Shown here piece by piece: positions 1 through 13,240 of a stretch of DNA of 64,000 nt. Under the pieces are notes generated by a model that made no database searches, was not told where the DNA came from, and saw only the letters and a list, made by a program, of their open reading frames with translations. A program made the translations under genes and the position numbers. The DNA lies in contig NC_089457.1 of assembly GCF_026210795.1 (NCBI RefSeq), positions 2,604,001-2,668,000 on the forward strand, written 5' to 3'. Positions within the stretch are counted from its first letter, which is position 1; every line of letters begins with the position of its first letter. This stretch comes from Rhizophagus irregularis (Eukaryota > Glomeromycota > Glomeromycetes > Glomerales > Glomeraceae).

Positions 1-3000
1 GACCAATAAAGAGTAGTATTAATCGAACTGAAAATAAAAAAATAAAACCAACAAAATAATTAATCAAAGACTATGTAATACTAGGGATTCTTATTTTAAA
101 AGGTGTCAATCAAATATATAAAAATTAGATGTCTTCAGCCAATTAACGGGCTGCCACCTGTAAATACTGTAAGAGGTGGATTGGTTCACACTATTCAGTT
201 TTGAAAATCATTGGGGAAGAATAATAAAGTATGATGTAGCAAATTGTCTACTGGGGTAAAAATTTCAATGATTTTGGTGAAATGACTAATTCTAGAAGGA
301 ATTATTAGTCACGTTACTTTCTGTTCATGGCGTAGAGTATCATGTGATATCTTGCATAGATAACGTACTAGCTCAAAATTAGGTCTTGCTTTCCTTATCA
401 GCCAATGGACAAATAACATTTTTTTGAAGTCTAGACCGAAAGTCTAAAAACAACAAAAAAGACTTTCTTTTTAAATGAATCATGATTTTAGTCGATTCCA
501 CCTAACATGTAATAGAAATGCATTAACACTCGAAGTTTCTAGATTTGAACTTTATAACGGTCTATGCATGTTTCCATTTTACTTTTCTTATACGACTTGA
601 GTATCACTCAGAAGTGACCCAAGTTTAAACGTTTCTTAGAACATAATTATTATGAAGATTCTTTTAAAATCCTAAAAAATCAAAGACTGAGAACATGAGG
701 ATGAAAAACGAACGTTAGGATATCTATTTCAAGGAATAATTGGTTAGTGATTTGCTTTTTTAAAATCAAATTTTTCGTTTTAATTTTTGAAATAGATAGT
801 TCGAATCATTTTATGGATTTATACACTAGGACAAGGTTTAATGCGTGTAATATCTTCTGGTTTACAGTATACTGAAATCCTATGAAAAAAAAAGTAGAAG
901 TAATATCTGTATAGACTGAAACACATAGCAATGAGTCAGTGATCAACCAAGAAACGAAAGGCTTATAGCACACGTTTGTGAAGACCTAAGATCCAGCTTC
1001 TTGATGGTCCATAGATTGTCTTTCAATATACATTAGCTTTCATCCTGGGATCTGCGTATGTTATTCAGATTCATAAAATTCTACACGTACGAATTCCGAG
1101 TTAATAGTTTAGTCTGAACGTTTTTGTTTTTTTTTTTCTTTAAAAGTGGACTATTTCTTAAAATTTTTCAATGAATTTATACGAAATCTGAATCGACCGT
1201 AATTTCGTCTAGATCTATTCCCAGGATTTATTTCAGTTGTTTCGAGGTTGAGGAAAATTTTTAACAAATCATGCTCATATCATGGTTACTTTTTTCGTTA
1301 CCTTTTTAACATATTATATAAGTCAACGAATAAGTTAGACAAGTTCATGTTATAAAACGAAAAAGACACTTCGAAATTTATTCATCATATCTCTATCAAG
1401 ACTCCAAGTCTGTAATCTGTATTTCTGATTGTACTGTATGACGAGCACACATCATCGACGAAGAAACACTTAACGCATTTCAAAATATATCCGATATTTG
1501 ATTGCGAGAGGTCTTCTACTGGTGATGTTAAGTGAACTAAATGAGAATATATCGAAGACAAGCATACTGATATATTATATCGTCATCAATGAGAGTATAC
1601 GTAGCAGAAGAAAAATTTTATATCTCCGTCATTGTTAACGGCCAATCCTCCTTCAATGTATGCTAATAATACTCATTATATAATAAACATAAATAATACT
1701 TGTAGTTATATGAAATGAAGAATAATAGATTTTTTTTTTATTTGATGAAAGAAACATCGAGGATATAAAATGTGATCAGTATGTGTCAGAACTAATAATA
1801 TATTTGCATTACTTCGATGCTCTGTGTGAGATCCAACTTGACTAAAATCATTAAACCTTGATCCCTTGACCATCCTTTTCCATTCATCTACAGAAAATAT
1901 GTAATGCATCGCATGAAATTGTATGCAAGAATAATTCTGTATGAATTTCTGATCGAAGTGAATTAACATACCTGAATTTCTATTATAGACATTTTTTCCA
2001 TAAAAGCTTCTTTTAGTCCAAGATCAGTATCTATCCATAAAAAATCTCCGTGAAATGAATATTGATATTTTTTTGTTCGTAAATAAGCCTCTTTTAGGAT
2101 CACAACTGAATATTTACAAAGTATGCATTTTTGTTATTACAGAAAGTCTATGATCACGCTCTAAAACATTATTTCGTTTGAGATCAAAAATCTTATATAA
2201 GATACAAAGAAATATACTTCTTGATCCGATTTTCTTCTATCTATGATCTTGCACAAGCCATCATAAATTCATTCCTAAAATATAATTTTATCATTTGATC
2301 GTTTCTCCACTTCAATCATCCGAACAAATCTAAATCAATAAAGCATTTTAAAACATCTTTATTCTCCAAGTGGCGATAATATCACCAATCAAATAGATAG
2401 TTTTTAACTGTGTATTAATGAACGGGTAAAGTAAAGGTTAATTTCTTTACATTATGTTACCGTTGGTAACGAAAAGGTTGATGATTTAATATGATGTCCG
2501 AATATTTAGAGATCTCTTTTGAAGTAGGAGAATCAAAATCATTGTTACTTCATCACATGTGTTACTAGGATACTAATAAAGTCTTCACCTTATTATCTAT
2601 CATACTCCACATTTATGATACTTCAATATATGTGTTAACACCAGAGTATGGACATCATATCTGGCTGTAAAAGGTACTTTATTGTTAGAAGTTAAACAAG
2701 TAGAAATAGAAATAGAAAAATTAATAAGTATATGCATAATAATGATTATGTCAGTAACTTATTATAATAGGCTACAATTACCAAATAATTTGGTTGAATG
2801 GTTAAACTTAATTTATAAAGAAAGTAGTAACAAATCTGTGATAATAAATGAAAATATTATCAATTATACTATACTTAAAATGATTCAGATAATAATATTA
2901 AATTATTTTGAAAAGCCAATTAATTATTATATTAAATATTTTTCAAAGTTTAAAATTATTAATATTCATTTGTAAATTGTTATCAAATATCTCAAATTGT

Positions 3001-3050
3001 TACAATTAGTCTCCAATGCTTACTACTACATACAAATAAAAATTGAATAG
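1..3050. other. gene-poor stretch, no convincing gene
   Basis: No long reading frame is seen on either strand. Base composition is a little less AT-rich than the next few kilobases. The only coding-like signal is a short pair of possible exons on the minus strand at about 1792-1887 and 1972-2093, with plausible GT and AG borders, reported separately as a weak finding. The frame at 2682-2975 is low-complexity and Ile/Asn-rich, as expected from AT-rich DNA, and is not called. Confidence 0.5.
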
Positions 3051-3054
3051 GCAC

Positions 3055-3605
3055 AAAAGCATATTAATGATAATTAGAGCAAGACCCTATTTTCAGATGA
3101 AACAGTCTTCCAACTCTTTCAGAATACTGTGAAGCGTTAGCATAAGAAAATTTGGCCAGTACACTTCATGCCAAAAAACAGAACAAAAATTTTTACATGA
3201 AGCAGATTTTACGTAATGGGCAAAACAAGTTTATTTGCTTTCATCGAATAATGGACATTAAATTTTATGTTAAAATCATTGAAAACCATATTCCAGAAAT
3301 TAATGCAATGCTTGAAGATGATTGGAGACTTTAGCAAAATAATAATCTAAAGTACATAAGCCATCTTGCTAAAGAATTCCTCAAAAATAATCCTGTCTTA
3401 AATCTTATAGAAAATTTATGGCCCATTATTAAGGGGAATGTGGAACATCAAATGCCAAAAAATCTTAATAAATTAAAAAGATTTATGGAGAGGAATGGTC
3501 AGCAATTTCAGAAACTATAATAAATAAAGAATCTAGTTAGTTCAATGAAATGATGTTGTGAGCTTATTATTGAAAATAATAGAGAGCGAATCTCCTATTA
3601 ATTTT
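3055..3605 (+). pseudogene. decayed Tc1/mariner-type transposase
   Basis: Translating across frames gives recognisable pieces of a Tc1-family DDE transposase in the right order. First is the strand with the first catalytic Asp (LFSDETVFQLFQNTVKR, about 3085-3140), then DDWRL around 3313, then a degenerate second-Asp region. IENLWPIIK follows (about 3408), which contains the catalytic Glu, and the C-terminal tail CELIIENN..RISY ends at about 3600. There are several stops and frameshifts. The expected second Asp is lost where QQDND is expected, and part of the DWPxxSPDLN region is deleted. The copy cannot encode an active enzyme. No terminal inverted repeats were located. Confidence 0.8.
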
Positions 3606-4643
3606 TCTTATCAAAAAGAGCTGGTTTTCAGCTCTCAAATAAAAAAAAATTTTATATATTTTTATATTCTCAACGTAAAGTTATTGCTGTTTATTTTATT
3701 CTAGTTTTTTTTGTAACACATTGTACCTTTATTAACAACTTTTTAAAATTAGTTAAATTATAAAATTTGCCTATCAATACAAGTATTAATATGAAAAAGA
3801 ATCTGATATTATTTTATAATATAAAATTTGCAATTAAAATTATATTTATATAATAATTATAAATTTTAAATTTACCATAAAATTTATTAAGAAACTTGCT
3901 TTTTATTACTTAAGTAAACTGATTTTTCATAAAATATTATATATATTTATATATTAAAAAATAGAGTTTTGCCAACTTGCAATCTCTTATTATTTTTTTT
4001 TTTAAAAAAAAATGATTATTCATTTTATTTTATATAGATTTTATTTATTTGGATATTATAGAGTATAATAATCAAGTTTTTTTATATTCTTGATAATGTT
4101 TCTTGTTTTTGATTATAACTATAATTTACATTTTTTTTTGAAATTTGGGTAAAATTATATAATTATATAAAATTTACTAAAAGGTTAAATAAATCACCTA
4201 GAGTTAAAATTAGTTTTATACTAAAAAATAATACTTATTTTTTACTAATAAAATATAAAAGTTTAATATAAATTTTTATATATTGTATTAAAAAAAAAAT
4301 AAATAAATTATATGTTAATATAAACATAAAAAATTATTATTTTATTAGTAATTACAAGACACCTTCAAAAATGTGACATTTCCACTGACTGATATATTTT
4401 TTATACTTTAATAAAGTAGATAACATTTAAAAAAAATATAAATATATATATAGTATTTATAAGATATGTTTGTATTATAATAATATTAATAAAAAAAATG
4501 AGAATATATTTTTTTATTTAAATTTAAATATTATTAAATCTATTCTTGTCTAATGCTAAAAAAAAGGTATAATAAATATTAAATAGCTTATTAAAATCTA
4601 ATGCACTAAAATCTAATTTAACTACAAATTCTTTATATTTTTT
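3606..4643. other. AT-rich spacer downstream of the ARF-GEF gene
   Basis: Very AT-rich sequence with long A and T runs, including a T-run/A-run palindrome at about 3993-4013. It separates the Tc1 relic from the 3' end of the minus-strand ARF-GEF gene, whose stop codon is at 4644-4646. No gene is seen. The 3' untranslated region of the ARF-GEF gene should lie in the last few hundred bases. Confidence 0.5.
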
Positions 4644-7600
4644 TTATACAGAAATTATATTTTCCAATTCATTATTTTTTTTATTATCCTGAATAATATT
4701 AGTTTCTTTAATAATTTGTTTATCCTTTTCATTATTTTCAGATACCGAATTTTCATTACTTGCTTCAAAATTAATAGTAATTTCATTACTTTCATTATTA
4801 TTACTTGCACTGTTACTTGAACTTGATTTTTCTGTAGATTGTGGAGGTGGAGTAGGAAATAGTTCATCCTTAAGTTTAGGTAAAAATTTATCAACTTTTT
4901 CCCATGTAACGTTCCATAATTCAACTGATTGTTTAGAACTAACACCTGTGGGTGATGTCATTCCTGGTTGATTAATTACTCCTGATGTTGACATTACTAA
5001 CAACATATTTTTCAATGATTCCGGTACAGCTTCTCTCTATTTATTTTAAAAAAAAAATTATTATTATTATTTTGCAATAAAATAATCGCATGAAATATAC
5101 GAAAGTTATTACTTACTAATGAATCATTATCACCAGTAGTCATATATCTTTCCATAACATCCAAAATTTGACACCATAAACTAATTAATCCGCCCCATTC
5201 AGCCAATCTATTTAAATAATGTAAAAATATTTTACACAGTAACCCCGAAGCTCTCATTCTAATTTCATCTATATCACTACTATCAAATCCTTTGCATATG
5301 TCAGGTTTAAGTAATTGATCAAGTAATGGAAATAATACTACATCAAATATTAGTACCCATTCCGTTGTCCCATGTGATACTAATTCTGGATCTAATAATG
5401 ATCTTTGTAAATATGATAATGCATGTTGTCTTACTTCTTTATATGGACTATAACATTGTTGACTTAATCCCGTTAATATTGGTAGCCAATATGTTGACCA
5501 TGCTAGTTTATTTCAAGGGAAAAATAAAAAAAAAATAAGTAAATTTATTTAAAATTAACAATTTCTTATTAATTATAATTATTTCTTACCTTCCACTGGT
5601 GAAGCATTAGATTCATTTAATAATTTAGGTATCTCCTTATATAATTGATGTAATAATTCAACGGATTTACGTGCTCTCTCTACAATAGCAGCTTGTGTAT
5701 TATTTATTCTTGACCTGGGATTTCTAATTTGAGATGAATTTTCATGTTCAGAAGTGCCTGAAGCAAATTCCGTTAATAATTCAACACATTCGTTAAAATT
5801 ATCACTATTAATATTTTTATTTTCTTTGATTATTGATGCTATTGCTTCAAATGAATATTTTGATGCTTGTGGATGTGTTGCTGTTGCTTTAAATAATGTA
5901 AATACATTAACCCACGGCTTCTTTCCCCTAAAAATAATAAATTATATAAAATTAAAATCTTTTAAAAAAAATGGAATCAACGCATAATATTTATTTACCT
6001 TATGTATGATGCATCCGATTTTATTAAATTTAATATGCCAGCCATCATTTGTTCTCCGACCGAATTTATAATATCTATAGGCAAAGCTCCCAATAATTCT
6101 AATGCCTGTAAAATGTCATTTGTCATTTCATCCTTTTTTTTTTAAAAAAAAAAAATTAATATATATTTTTCAAAAAAATAAAAAAAATAAATGAATTCAT
6201 TATACATTACCTTATGAGTTAATCTAATACATAATCTCAATAATGCTACAACGGTTCTTTCAACCAAAAGTATACTATTACTTTTAGATTCTTTCAAAAT
6301 TCCAGTAATATGTCCAAATAAAATGGGCCTGGTTTCAAGCAAATAAAAACATCAGCCTAAAATAATAATAATAATATATTATCCATACAATAAATTTCAA
6401 TTACTTACCATAAATAGTGTATCCTATCCCGATTTTGTAATGTTACATTAATCATTAATTCTAAGAAAAATACGGCTGCAGGATCATAAGAACCCTCACG
6501 TGATAAATTATTATTAGAATATAACTTTGTATCTCCAACTTTTATTGTTGTATTTCCATCTGCAATAAATTTTAACGCTTTCATCAAATGTTCGAGTGAT
6601 TCTTGTTCCAATAATCTATAAAATAAAAATTTCAACAATATTTTATTAAAAAAAGAATCACATTTTCCATTATCTAACTTTAATTTCAAAACTTACCTTA
6701 TATCAGCAAAAAGTTCTTCTAATCTACAGACTTTAACACAATCAACAGTACATCTACTAAATTCAATTTCTTCTCCCGTTGTAGGGGGTTCATAATTACT
6801 TTGTGATAATAAATATGAGGATAATGCTGATATAAATGATCCATCATTTTTTCTTTCTTGTTTTATCGTTGATGCTCCTTTTGGCTTCAATGGTATTGTC
6901 GTTGTACCCGCTAAGAAATCTTCAACTTTCAACATATTACTCGGTAATAATGAATTTATAAATAAATTCTTTAAAATTTCCAATATCTACAAAATTAATT
7001 ATTAATAATGATGATGATGATAATAATTATCATCAAAACTACATAAATTTCTTACATATTTCCATCCATCTCTTAATATATTTCCATGTTCATTAGCAAC
7101 AGCAAATAATACTACGGCTGCTAATTGTCCTTTATAATTCCTTCCAAATTGGACAGCTAATTGGCTAACAGTTATTTCAGTATCTTGTACTTTAACTGTT
7201 GAATTATTAGCTGTTCCATTACTATATTTTGATCCTAATAGTCCTGTCATTTTAGCTAATGACATTATAATATAATCAAATACATCATACAATTTATATG
7301 TTGCTGATAATTCTGCACATTGATGAAATCCTGTTATTGCTTTTTGTAGCGTTGCATCATCTGGTGCTGTACTAAATGCTAAAAGAAATAAAAATTGTTT
7401 TTTTAAAAAAAAAGTTTTTTGGATTATTCTTTATGTTAAAAGAGAACTAAAAATTTACCATATGAAATAGCTGCAACTGTAGGTTTCCACGCAGAAACAA
7501 ACATGTCTTTATCGTATACAGACACATCACATATTATTAATGGGCCTAACGAATTAAAAGAATAATTAAATGTTTAGGTTTATAATCATTGATATTACGA

Positions 7601-10600
7601 TATTAATAAATAATAATTTTTTATTACCGCTATTTTCAGCTCTCCTTAAAAGTTCTTTCCATGCATAATTAAATCCAAGTTGTCCTTCATGTTCTTCAGG
7701 CATGATAATTTCTCTTTTTTTAATAGCGTCATAAATAGCGTTCTAGATTACCAAAAACAAATGTTTTAGAAAGAAATTTTCCAAAAATACAATTAAATCG
7801 TCTAACTTACCAAATATTCAGGAGAAAAATCTTTATCATTATTAACTTTACGCAAATTCTTCATATAATCCTCTATTGTCATACGACGCTAAAATAGGTT
7901 TTTTTTTGAATATTTTTTTTTTAAAAAAAAAATTCTGCATTCATATTAAAGTAATGAGAAGTATCATACCCGAACTTGAGGATTATGTAAATCAGTATTT
8001 AACATAATAATAGAATATGCCAAAACAAACGTAGCTGTTTGAGTTTCAATATCAGCTATAAAAATTTTTGTGGTAAAACAATTATTATATTTTCTTCTTT
8101 TAAAAAAACTTATTTTAAGACACAAAACTGTAATCATACCTGGCCCAGTTTCAAAATATGTTATTGAAAATGTTTCCATAATTCTTTCGATTTGTTGCGA
8201 TTCTCCAGGTAATCTAAAAGATTCCAACATTTCTCTTAATGCTTCATCAACCCTTTTCTATAATAAATAGAACTATTAGTCAATCATTTCTAAAAAATTA
8301 TACGATTTATTTAACTTACCCCTTTAAAATCAAACAATTTAATAAATGCCCTTAATATATCAATATTTGCTGGTTTTGACAAATAGTCACCCAACAATTG
8401 TTTATTTAATCTAGGTGTAGTCTTTAAAAAAGAAGCGAGACTTGTATTTTTGTCAACAGAACGATCATTATATATAAGACCGTGTTCTAAAAATCAGATA
8501 AAGTAGTATCAATAAAAGATTAAAATAAATTTCTATTTCTATTTTTATACAACTTCTTACCTTCAAGAAATCGAAGACCAAGCTTTGGGTTTTCATTAAA
8601 TTTTGCTGCTCCTTCGTTCAATATTTGTTTCTTTTGCTTTTTTCGCAAAAGTTCTTCTGCAGATTGATATGTCTTTTATATGAATTAAAATAAATAAAAA
8701 AAAAATACATTAAATTCAATATTAAAAAGAGAAGAAAAATCTTTTTAACATTATTATAACTCATTCTTAATACCGCAGGTCTTAATCCAAAATTATAATC
8801 TGTCGCTGTCAATTGATCCCAGGATAATCCGCGTGTAGATGATTTGTTGTTATTTTTCTATTTAAATAAAATGGAATATTTAATTCTATTCAAAATATTT
8901 GAATATTCTAATATATTAAGATAATCAAATACCTCAGGTTGTAATCTATCCACCATATGATTTACATACATTAAAAGAGCATCTAAGCACACAGCATGCG
9001 AATTACTTATAGAATATCCAGTAGAATCTGAGAACGAATTCTAATGAAAAAATTAAAATATCAAATACAATTACGTAATATTAATTATATTTAACAATCA
9101 GTCATTTAAAACACACACCTTACTCAAAAATTTAACAAGTTCCTCAAACAAGTCTACACAATCAATATTGCAATCATAATTCACCCATAAATCCACCATA
9201 AATGAGGGGTCTCTTGTAAAGTGTCCCAAAGATTCCACTAAAAGTTCTCTTACTTCACCAGTAGCAAAAATGTTTTCTCCACTTGAACGTAAATTGCGTT
9301 CACGACTTGTATTAGGTGCTGAAACACCTGATGCCTGTAGTGAGTCACCGGATCCATTTTCATTTGAAAATTCAGCATTAAATGCTGATATTAAACTATT
9401 TGCAGGTGGTGTTAACCTTTCAATCAAAAATGACAAATAAAGTTCTTGTTGTAATTTAAGATATGGACGAAGTGTTCCAAATACAGTTGATATAACACGA
9501 AGTGCAAGTGATAATAATGTCATATTATCGGTTCGTACAAGCTTAAAAAAAAGTAAATAAAGTGTCAGACTTATTTAATAATATAAATTTTTAAAAAGAA
9601 AAAGTTTTAATAATAAAATTTTCTAAGCTTACTTGAAATAAATACTTGCATAATTCATCAACTGCAAAATTACGTAAAGTTTCAAATCGTCCAATAGTAC
9701 GACCACCAACTTCAAATGCAACATTTAGTATACTAAGTGCCATAAGTCTCATAGTATCAGTATGTTGATGATCATGTGGATTAAGTAAGGAAATAAGAAC
9801 TCTCAGTAATTCTCTTATCGAAGGCAACCCGAAAGGCTTTGGATCTTAATAATAATAATAATAATAATAAATGTTAAATATAGCAACTTTTTAAACTAAA
9901 TAAAAAAAAACTCACCTGTTTCTTTTTCATCTTCATTTAAGACTTCATTTTCTTGATCTAAATAATAATATCAAATAAGCATCAATGATTGTATTTATGT
10001 ACTTAAAATGCATATCAAAATATCAAAATTAAATTACTATTATCTTTTTCCTGAATTAGATTAGATGGATTATTAATAACTTCTTCTCCTTTAATATCTA
10101 GTTCAACTAGTTCATCTTGTACATCGTCCAGTGTGGACAAATAATTATCGCCATTTTTTGCAGAAAGTGATAATGTGGGAGGATTTGGTGCTTCTGTGAC
10201 ATCATATTCTGAAGAAAGAGGAAGAAGAGGGGATTTTGGATCTGGTGGAGCCATACGCACTTGTGTGGCATCTTGCAAAGTGCTATTTACACCATCATCT
10301 TTTTGTGAGTATCCTGCTGCAGATTCTTCTTCCAATGATTTAAGTCTATGTTTAAAATTTTGAAATATGATTATTAATATATTCTAAGATCTGTTATAGA
10401 TGTTAAATAAGGTGCCACTTTACCTCTCAAACATGGTTTGTACCATAACAATCATTGTATACTCAGCTGATCTGCGCAACATTTCTTAAGTAAAATTAAA
10501 ACGTTAATAAAAGAAAAGAAAAGAAAAGAAAAGAAGGAAAAGAACATCAAAATAAAAAAATAAAATAAAATAAAATAAAATTAATAAAATAAAATAAAAT

Positions 10601-11585
10601 AAAATAAAATAAAAATAATTTTCTTAAAAAGTATATAAAAACTTACCGCTTAATCTCATTTGACAACACATACTCAAACCAGTTTCCATCATTTCACAAA
10701 GAGCTTCATCACTGAGAACTTTACCCACTTCACAAGTTAAAGCCAACCTTAAAACATGTAAAATTTTCAATAATACAAATTCATCAGATACAGAATCACT
10801 TGATTCAAATTTACAATGAGTAGCAGCGGATGAAAGTTTTGACATTGCTATTGGTAATTTTGGTGAATTCATATTTAATATGCCATATGTTAAAAACTTT
10901 TCTAGACTTCCTAATGCAGTTGCTGTTATTGGTCCATTAGTGTCTCTTGATTTGATTACTTCCAGAAATGGTTCTAACAAAGTTTCAGCATCTATTACCC
11001 CCTCATCTATAAAATTAATAATTAATATTTTTTTTTTTTTCAAATCAAATATTTATTATTATAAAAATTAAATACCAGACAAATTGGAGATTTGCACCCT
11101 AAGTGTAGTAAATCCACTTAATAATGGACTTTCCTAAATGATATATATATATATTAATTAATTATTAATTAATACCTATACTAAATCACTCTAAAAGTAA
11201 AGTCTTACATTACCTTATTTCTATAACCAATTTCATTAACTGAAGTTCTGCCACCTCTCAACCCCATACTTATACCTAATCCACCCATATTCAAACCATT
11301 ATCACTCATACCAGCCCACCTTGAATTCTTCCTCATTGCACTTGTAACTGCAATGATTTCTGCATGAACCAAATGTGACCAAGATAATTCACATGTTGCT
11401 AGTATTGTAGGTTTTTTTTCTTCATGATTTGTTTTCTTTGGTGATTCAAGAAGTCGTGTAAATGATTGATATTGTTGAGTATTAATGAATTGGTTATTAT
11501 GAAATTGATTTATGGAGGATTTATCATTAGACTTTGTAGAAGCTGAAGGTTGTTTTTGATCATATGGAACTTTAAGATATGACAT
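4644..11585 (-). CDS. GBF1: Golgi ARF guanine-nucleotide exchange factor (GBF1/Gea1-2 type), 25 exons, 1659 aa
   Basis: Predicted large Sec7-domain exchange factor that loads GTP on Arf at the cis-Golgi to start COPI coat formation. Exons from 5' to 3': 11585-11214, 11133-11076, 11006-10647, 10484-10424, 10345-10038, 9957-9916, 9844-9633, 9541-9119, 9040-8933, 8857-8774, 8672-8561, 8486-8320, 8257-8140, 8055-7970, 7888-7811, 7742-7628, 7545-7459, 7378-7056, 6986-6697, 6615-6409, 6328-6211, 6132-5999, 5927-5590, 5502-5117, 5036-4644. Phases agree at every junction and the sum is 4980 nt. The N-terminal part (DCB/HUS-like) is followed by the Sec7 domain at about residues 677-880. This has the glutamic finger FRLPGESQQ (Glu788) and motif 2, AYSIIMLNTDLHNPQV (about 821-836). 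The C-terminal helical-repeat (HDS-like) part runs to a Ser/Asn-rich acidic tail. Length lies between yeast Gea1/2 and human GBF1. The start is the first ATG, about 250 bp from the next gene's divergent start. Confidence 0.96.
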
Positions 11586-11867
11586 TTGTATAAATTAATT
11601 AAGTAAACGAAATTGGTTCAAAAAAAACCGAAATAAAATACAAATAAATAGGAGTTTACAGATGTGTTGGCATAGCGTGATTTGAGATTTTTTGCTAGTT
11701 ATACAACAGGGAACATATTTCTGATTGGATCACAATCATGTGATTTGAACGTCATTTATATTGGCAATGCAATCAAACAACTTCTATTATAATGATAATT
11801 TCTTCTCTTGGGAGAATAATGTATAAATATATTGGATGTAGAAGAAAAGATACATGATATAAAAAAG
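11586..11867. promoter_or_regulatory. short divergent intergenic region
   Basis: About 280 bp separates the ARF-GEF start (minus strand, 11585) from the first ATG of the plus-strand reading frame (11868), so the two promoters must overlap or be shared. A TATA-like string (tataaatata) lies at 11822-11831, close to the plus-strand frame. No other defined element is recognised. The regulatory role is inferred from geometry alone. Confidence 0.4.
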
Positions 11868-12495
11868 ATGTTTACGAATGAAAGAAAAGAATTTTCAAGG
11901 GAAGAATTATTTGATTTAAGATATAAAATACAACGAGTATTATATAATCAAAGAAATAGATTAATAAGAAAAGGAATAAATGCACAACATGAAGAGACGA
12001 AGATTGGAAGAAAGTGAAAGGAAACAACAATTAGCAAAAGACAAATCATTATTGACAAAACACAGAATAAATAGGATAGGATGGGATATGGAAGAAAGAG
12101 TTTTAGAACCAACAGCATGGAAATTAGCGGGGGTATCATCTGGAAGAATTGAGGATGTTAAAACAGAAGAACAAAGGAAAAAATATAACGAAATAATGTA
12201 TAAAGCACCATGTATATTGAAAGAATGTACAGATGAGTTTCATAATTTTATAGTAGAATATTTTTTAGATATGGAATTTATAAATGAAGAATATAGGAAA
12301 ATATTTGAAGAAATATTATTAGAGAAATATCGAGATAAAGTAAATAAGGTAATACAGAAAAAAATTGTAGATTTAGGAGAATCATTAAATGGAGAAATAA
12401 TAGAAGAATTTGAAAAAAGGATAAAACAAATAGAATATAGTAGTATATTACCAGAAGTACGAGAAGGAAATGAAGAATATTATACAATCAACTAG
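11868..12495 (+). CDS. unknown Lys/Glu-rich protein, apparently frameshifted
   Basis: Two overlapping frames both look coding. The first runs from the ATG at 11868 to 12017 (MFTNERKEFSREELFDLRYK...). The second runs from 11980 to 12495 (MHNMKRRRLEESERKQQL... to ...GNEEYYTIN). They overlap at 11980-12017 and have the same strongly A-rich, charged, helix-forming composition. No GT-AG intron can join them there, so a one-base indel or sequencing error near 11985-12010 is the simplest explanation. If translation begins at 11980 the product is 171 aa. It is largely helical by composition, with no signal peptide, membrane segment or recognised domain. It faces the ARF-GEF gene across a short shared promoter region. 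Function unknown. Confidence 0.6.
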
Positions 12496-12499
12496 CAAT

Positions 12500-13240
12500 G
12501 TTAAACTGCGAACGTCGAAATTCATATATTTTTGTTATATTAAATGGCTATCGTCCATACTACAGCAAGTTGTGGAATTCGGCAAATAATAAAGAACAAT
12601 CACATTCAGTTTTGTTCTCGATTGCTAAACCACTGACTTGATTCATTGACTGAAAGAGCAATATAATTATAGCTTCACAATCTTATTTTCTTAAAAGAAT
12701 AAAAGAACTCCTCGTCCACCAAATTCATTTATTTTGTACCGTAAAGCAAAACAAAAGGATATTCTTGCAGAAAATGAAAAGACTGATCTCCTTTTATCGA
12801 AGTCACAATTAGCAAGTTGAGTCGAATTAGCGATGCTTAGACAAAAATCTTTTAAAAGATTACCATCGGGCATCATTTATAACTATACGAGATACCCAAT
12901 TAGTCACGTGGAAAATTATCAAGTTCAATAATTCGAGATGTACAGTACGTAATCGCGCTTTTAATAATTCATGAACGCGTTAACGCAGATGAAGGATAAT
13001 CATTATTACGATGATCATAACTATAAATGAGTTAGTAGAATAAAAATATGAAGTAGATGAAGAGATTATTTAACACAATGTCCGTGGATCAGACAAAATA
13101 GGCCTTATTAGCAGATTATATTATAGCATTTTTAATTTTAATTTTTTTTTTTTTTGTTCTTTTTTTTTTTAAAAAAAAATTTAATATGAAATGAAATTTC
13201 TTCCTTTCTTTTAATAATTAATGTAATAATCAAAATTTTT
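12500..13240. other. spacer, no gene seen
   Basis: Between the stop of the unknown plus-strand gene and the 3' end of the MATH-BTB gene. It has a CACGTG motif at about 12905 and a T-run/A-run tract at about 13161-13179. The small antisense frame at 12691-12876 has no coding-like features. Confidence 0.45.

Noticed and set aside
5326-5987. Plus-strand frames opposite the ARF-GEF gene
   Set aside because: They lie entirely opposite well-supported exons with continuous phase and conserved motifs.
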